Of a DNA stretch of 64,000 nucleotides, positions 59,272-64,000 are shown piece by piece. Below the pieces are notes generated by a model that did not search any database, had not been told where the DNA came from, and saw only the letters and a list, made by a program, of their open reading frames with translations. A program made the position numbers and the translations under genes. This DNA comes from Ustilago trichophora (lineage: Eukaryota; Basidiomycota; Ustilaginomycetes; Ustilaginales; Ustilaginaceae): assembly GCA_900323505.1 (NCBI GenBank), contig OOIN01000010.1, positions 434,001 through 498,000 of the forward strand, written 5' to 3'. How positions within the stretch are numbered: the first letter of the stretch is position 1; each line of letters opens with the position of its first letter.

Positions 59272-61622
59272 CGTGACCTCGCTGCTTCTATGGAGACATG
59301 AGGGATCTTTCGGGCAAGTGTCGGATGCTCATCGGGTCTGTGCAGAGCCACTAGTAGCCAAGCAAAGAGGAGGTGGCTGTATTGATGGCGTTAAGAGGTC
59401 GACTGGATCGGATCGATGCGAATCGTTGATAATAACAGCAATCCGCCTTTGCCTCGATAAGCATGTAGTTCGGTATCGGCGCTGATGCTTCCCTTACGTT
59501 AAACGGGGCGTGAGATTGTGCTTCAAGCCAGAGTGTTATCCGTAATTTTGAATCTAGAAAGAGCGTTCGGATGAGCCGATTGGGGTGAGAGGCGCGGAAG
59601 AGGATTCGGGAGGATTTGGGAGGTCGTGGAGAGACAAAGGAGTGCTGCTGAGTCGATATAGTGATGGCGGATGAGACGCAAAGACGTGAGGAACACGGAT
59701 GTCATCCGAGTGAGGATTGAATGAAGCTGTCGGATTGTGACAGATGCGAAACGCGCCTCCAAAAGAGCGGAGTTGCAGACTCAAGATCGAGAGCAACACT
59801 TGTTCACATTCTCACTCACCCTCACTGTCATCACACTGCACTCGCTCACGCTATTCACACATGCACGCACGCTTCATGCGCAGCCAGTTTTTGGTGGACT
59901 TTTTTCTTTTATTCTCTTTCTCCCCCTTTGAGCGTGGAGGAGGCGATTGCAACCGACACACGAGGTGATTTCCTCCTAAACAGTCGATCCCATGCTTCAT
60001 GATACGCCCACTTGTTCGTCTCACTGTTGTTGCAACGCATCCATCGTCTAGTCTACAGAGTCCCAAAAACATCTTCCTGGAGCCGATGCCTCTCCTTGGA
60101 CCATTGCCGTTTCCTTGTTGAAGCCTTTGGACGTGGGTGTGTGTGTGTATGTGTATGTGAATGCGGATCTCCCATCGACTTGCTAGAGAGACGCGCACAG
60201 AACGCGTTGCTGTTTCAATTCCAGCCTAACTCAACTAAAGCAGTTGACTTTAAGCAGGGATGGGAGAGCCCGAGGGTCGCTGCAGTGCAACTCTCCCCTC
60301 TCTGTTCTTTTCCAATTTTTCTGAGATTTGAATTTTGCCCAGATCTGAAACCAACACGCTGCGCAGCGGAGTGCGGCATGAGTTAGTTGCAACAGCTTAG
60401 CGGGCTTCTATGCAGTTGGCGCTCCTCCCGCGTCTTGCCCCCTTTGATTTTGCCGACAAGCGAAAAAGTCAAGCCGGACGTCACCACCTTTTTGCAGTAC
60501 ATAGGTGTGGCGACACAGCCTCTGCGACTGTACAAGGTTGCGAGGGTAGGCAAAGATGGTCCACAGAACGAACCGCTGCTGATACCTTTGTTCATCATCA
60601 TCGACGATTCGTCTCTGAAAGACTCGAGGATCGGCAATCTCATGGGTGGTGGGCTTCCAAAGCCGAGGACTAAGGATTCAGACGCCATGATCACGAAAAA
60701 GTAGGGTTCGAGCTTAGGCCAGATCTCGAAAGCGCAATCAACGGACTTGTCAGTGGCTAGGTTCAGTCAGAGAATGAGGGCGATTTTCGCTCAAGCACCA
60801 TCGGATAAAACTGCCAAGAAGAAGAGCGCTGCCGCTCCTCCTTAAAACCCCCCACTCTCTGTGGGTTTCAGATACGGCCCGAGCGAAGCAGCCCACCAAC
60901 AGTGCGTCAGATCGTACTTGCACTTTCATTTGCGAGCCTTGATGGAGACACGAAGTGGAACATCAAAGACTACTGAAGAAGACTAAGTTTCGACGCCCTC
61001 ATTTGATGCGATGCAAAGAGCTCCAGATAGATGATGGCTTGGACAATTCCGCATCACGAATGGTGCCTCTGCGAAGCGTGCGTTTTGCAAAGGGCCAATC
61101 AAGGAACGACACTCACCATTGCTAGCTCACCCGGGCGCCAGTCTCCCAAAGTATCTTTGACATGGAAGACGCCAGCAAGACTATGCAACAGAATCACTCA
61201 GATCTGCTGGAAAGCCATTTGCGTAGTAAAGAGCAGGTGCCCGAGGCGAGATGGATTTTTCTACGCTTCAAAAATGATCCCTTCGAAAATCAATCAAAAT
61301 ACAGGCAACAAAATCTGACCCTTCAATTCCTGAGCGTGCTGTGTTGGACCAAGAAGCCATTTCAGAAGACACTATAACAATATATGGCGTCTGAAATCAG
61401 GCACACGCTTAAATTGTTGTCGCGAACATGCTTTAGCTCGAACTAAAGCATCAGACGCCTCGGTGAAAAGGCTTCTTGTCAATGATCCGGCTGCATGATT
61501 TTGATAGGAGGTCTAGTGTACATGCTCGATGCAGCGATGGATAAGCGGTACGGTTCAAGCCAAGGCTAAGGTGAGAATTTGGCGAGAGAAGATTGAAAGT
61601 TGCTCTTCAGCCAGAAAGCATC
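59272..61622. other. Region without a recognised gene
   Basis: 2.35 kb. One plus frame at 60387-60704 (LQYIGVATQPLRLYKVARVG, PLLIPLFIIIDDSSLKDSR) looks coding-like but lacks an ATG start and neighbours. The first 500 nt are presumably promoter and leader of the Byr4-like gene. A (GT)n-rich patch sits near 60135-60160. No RNA gene recognised. Confidence 0.4.
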
Positions 61623-62606
61623 TCACTTTTGTTCAACGGTCTCATCTCTTGCCATCTCCTTCTCCACGATGCCATCAGCGATCTTCTTGATGCTCTCTGC
61701 GCTCGACCCTTCCGCTGCCGAAGATTCCACGGATCCCTTCTTGTCACCCTCCTCCGATGCGGTCGAGCTGGAACGCTGCAAAGCCTTAGCCTCGTCCATC
61801 AACTTTTCACCCACTCCCAACTCGTGATATCTGAAGAGCTCTGCCTTCTGCCCAACGCCTGGCAGTGCGTGGATGCGCAAAAAGTGCAACCATCGGTCGA
61901 CGACTTGATCATTGGCATCGTACAGCTTGATGGCACGGCTGTGAGTTTTCCTCCAGAAGTTCTCTTGCGACTTTTTGTGAACGAATGGGGAGCGGGGCAC
62001 AGTCCAGAGTGATGTGCGGGTGGGGAGGCGAGCAACGCCGCTAGCTGGAATGCCGATAGCGAAGGCCGCTCGTCGGGCGAAGTCGGCAAAGAGGTCGAGA
62101 TTGGGAAGGCCGTCGGCATAGGAGCGCAGGTGGAGGGTTGCTACGTGCACGCCATGAGTCGGGGCGAGCGACTCGGTGGGAAGAAGACAGTTGGGCATCA
62201 CGAACTGCTCCTCCTCCTTGGAAGCGGGGGCGGCGTTGGACGGAGTAGATGTTGAGGAGCCGCTACGAGCTGGGACGCGCTGTTGGGTGGCATTGCGGAG
62301 TTGGTCCAGGGTCACCGCTGAGGAAGTGGATGCGTTCGAGCGGCTAGATGAGGTGCTGTGAAGGTAGATGCGATGCATGATACTAGATGTCAGCTTGAGC
62401 TGCAGCGGAAGCGTACGTATTGAGCTGGGCCAAGTCGGATGAACCAAGCTAGAACAGACCCTTCGAGCATGAAAGAATGCTCAAATCAAATGTGATACTT
62501 ACGCATATGTCCTAGCGACAGGAGCTGCTGCGCGGGTAGATGCGCGAGAGCCAGCTGTGGCAGCAACCACCAGCTGGCGTGCGACGCCTATTGATCTGGA
62601 TGCCAT
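61623..62606 (-). CDS. RSM10: Mitochondrial ribosomal protein uS10m, one intron
   Basis: Exon 1 (62606-62503) encodes the presequence MASRSIGVARQLVVAATAGSR.., rich in Arg, Ala and Ser. Exon 2 (62424 or 62382 down to 61623) encodes the uS10 domain: VATLHLRSYADGLPNLDLFADFARRAAFAIG, ARLPTRTSLWTVPRSPFVHKKSQENFWRKTHSRAIKLYD and VDRWLHFLRIHALPGVG. The donor is GTAAGT. Two acceptors keep the frame: GCCCAG before 62424 (301 residues) or ATCTAG before 62382 (287 residues). A CTGAC branch-like site lies only about 8 nt from the second, so I lean to the first. uS10m is a small-subunit head protein. The C terminus carries an acidic, Ser-rich extension of about 60 residues. Confidence 0.9.
62425..62502 (-). 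other. Intron of RSM10 (78 nt; alternative acceptor gives 120 nt)
   Basis: GTAAGT donor on the minus strand at 62502. The acceptor is GCCCAG at 62425, or ATCTAG ending at 62383. Confidence 0.8.
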
Positions 62607-63187
62607 CTTCAGAGGTATGAGTGTTGCGGATGGGCTCAAATGATCCAGTAGTTGGAGTCGTGCTACGATGCGGAGACGATGGCAGTACGCAAGAATGATA
62701 ATGAGAAGAAAGCTCAGGTATTCCGAACTGGTCATCCCGAAAAAGTGTGGCATCACGTGAGTCAGTCACAAATTTCTCGTACGAATTAAGTGTACAGTAT
62801 GTCGCGCCTGCTTCTCAACACTGCCTCTCTGCTCCCGCCAAATTTCGGTAGGAAATCCAGATGGCAAACAACACAGTATGAAAGACACGCTACTGCACAG
62901 GGACACATACACACGGAGCTCACAAAGTAGGAGAGACATGGTTGAGGATGAGATGGCTATAGGAATGTAAGAACTAAGCATGCAATACAGTCGCTCAAAA
63001 AAAAGATCAAGAGCCCGAAGTAGCCTAGAGTGCGAATGCGAAATGTCCATGGATTTCAGGAGCGATAGTGGGTGAAAGTCGATGCCTCGAGGGTAAAGGA
63101 TGGGTATAGAGCTCGCCGAGCTTGGAGTGGGCATCGTCAACCACAGACCGCCATAGTGGGTGAAGAGGTTTATGAACGTGTTCGAGC
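62607..63187. other. RSM10 promoter and 3' region of the BTB gene
   Basis: 581 nt between same-strand (minus) genes. Overlapping minus frames extend across it but show no domain. A TGTACAGTAT element lies at 62791-62800. Confidence 0.4.
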
Positions 63188-64000
63188 TTAGATCAAGCTG
63201 AGCTCTAGTGTCCAAACTCTTCGTGCCCAAACGCGCACTTTCCTGCCCTTTCCTGACTTGAGCAGCTCAATCTCCTTTGCAGTCAAGCTGGCATCGTTGA
63301 GCTCCTCCGGCTGCGTGGTCTGTTCCGCCTGCCTCTGCACGTCTCCTTCGGAAGCAGGCAGAACAATGTCGATGCCATCCCACCAACACTTTCTTGCGGG
63401 TTTTCGCCAGAAGAGAAGCAGCTTTTGCGCGGTTGCAAATTGCTGGTGATCCACGCGCATGTTGGACATCATGCTTGTCTGTCCGCTTGGATCGTGGTAC
63501 TCGCTAGCACCGAGGGATTCAGGGTTGATGCCTTCTGCCTCGAGCTCTCCTGCATGGGTGATTCCGGTTTTGAGCAGAACAAGTGCGATAGAGGTGATGC
63601 AGCAACGGTTCGGCTCGAGTGCTCGGAAGCCCCATGTGTCCTCGCGATCAAAGCCACTCATGCAGAGCATATCAATGAGGTGCTGCTCTGCCAAGTTGTT
63701 CTCCTTGTTGACATTCCTTTGCAATGCGGTGAAGATCTGTTTGCGATCGAGCAATGCATCTCCGCAGGCGTACTTAAGGCGGAGCAGCGCTGGTGTCGGA
63801 TGACCCGTGGATGGATCGGTGCCTTCGAACGTCTCCGGGTCAAGCTCGGGAGAGAGTGCATCTCCACTGATGGAGGCGGAGGCGGCAGCTGCGGCCTTCT
63901 TGGGTGGGATGGCAAAGTACTCGAGCTCCTCGCGCAGGACGATGATGGGCTGCTTGTTCATGAGCGGGATCTGGGACATGCCGCCTTGGTTCATGCCATT
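63188..64000 (-). CDS. BTB/POZ (Whi2-like) protein, N terminus off the right edge
   Basis: The frame is open to the window edge, giving 270 residues plus stop. The first visible part, SQIPLMNKQPIIVLREELEYFAIPP, matches the end of a T1/BTB domain as in Whi2- and KCTD-like fungal proteins, so the domain's start lies beyond the edge. The remainder, GDALLDRKQIFTALQRNVNKENNLAEQHLIDMLCMSGFDREDTWGFRALEPNRCCITSIALVLL, is a conserved C-terminal region I associate with the same fungal growth-regulation family. Whi2 works with Psr1-type phosphatases in stress response and nutrient signalling; that function here is inference. The in-frame ATG at 63994 is probably internal. Confidence 0.7.
   Translation of the reverse strand, partial: NGMNQGGMSQIPLMNKQPIIVLREELEYFAIPPKKAAAAASASISGDALSPELDPETFEGTDPSTGHPTPALLRLKYACGDALLDRKQIFTALQRNVNKENNLAEQHLIDMLCMSGFDREDTWGFRALEPNRCCITSIALVLLKTGITHAGELEAEGINPESLGASEYHDPSGQTSMMSNMRVDHQQFATAQKLLLFWRKPARKCWWDGIDIVLPASEGDVQRQAEQTTQPEELNDASLTAKEIELLKSGKGRKVRVWARRVWTLELSLI

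Noticed and set aside
62766..63230. 154-codon minus frame downstream of the BTB gene
   Set aside because: Overlaps the BTB coding end in another frame, and the translation shows no family features. Likely 3' UTR.
1..64000. CRISPR arrays, bacterial operons, rRNA or tRNA genes
   Set aside because: No regularly spaced direct repeats, ribosome-binding-site patterns, rRNA cores or cloverleaf genes were seen. The sequence is eukaryotic.

Overview
The window looks like nuclear DNA of a smut fungus (Basidiomycota, Ustilaginomycotina, close to Ustilago/Sporisorium). The call rests on protein content and gene style: compact, mostly intronless genes with occasional single introns of about 80-110 nt (GT..AG), long disordered Ser/Pro/Gln-rich tails, a Mep2-type ammonium transporter resembling Ump2 and an Erg25-type sterol oxidase. 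This is inference from recognised families; no database search was possible.

Layout. 0-17 kb: a left-truncated Lys/Asp-rich gene (-), a derlin (+), a vacuolar carboxypeptidase S (-), an F-box-like gene (+) followed by two decayed paralogue fragments, a tRNA adenosine deaminase (-), a NAPE-PLD-like metallo-beta-lactamase (+), a spliced short-chain dehydrogenase (-), an Hst2-like sirtuin (+) and a P-loop kinase with an RGG tail (-). 17-38 kb: mitoribosomal mS35 (+), a spliced ammonium transporter behind a 2.4 kb upstream region rich in GATA-factor motifs (+), TFIIS (-), the splicing WD40 protein Prp46 (+), a bromodomain protein (+), Erg25 (+) and an Msb1/DUF1708 morphogenesis protein (+). 38.4-39.8 kb: an unrecognised disordered protein (-).

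39.8-54 kb is a gene-poor accessory segment. It holds microsatellites, coding remnants broken by stops and frameshifts (about 43.0-44.5 kb, ending near a 21-A tract), and an apparently intact tyrosine-recombinase retrotransposon (about 46.1-51.8 kb). The element has gag-like ORF1, RT-RNase H ORF2 and a tyrosine recombinase, each in the -1 register of the one before. It has no recognisable LTR, DDE integrase or methyltransferase, which points to a Ngaro-like element.

54-64 kb: a 1788-residue Byr4/Bfa1-like septation/mitotic-exit GAP subunit (-), a 2.3 kb region without a recognised gene, mitoribosomal uS10m with a spliced presequence exon (-), and a BTB/POZ Whi2-like protein running off the right edge (-).

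The host genes are mostly unlinked housekeeping functions: ER quality control, vacuolar proteolysis, tRNA editing, transcription elongation, splicing, chromatin, sterol synthesis, mitochondrial translation and cell polarity/septation. There is no biosynthetic cluster. The most notable regions are the retrotransposon with its ATG-less recombinase frame and hairpin-rich leader, the decaying F-box family, and the GATA-rich transporter upstream region.
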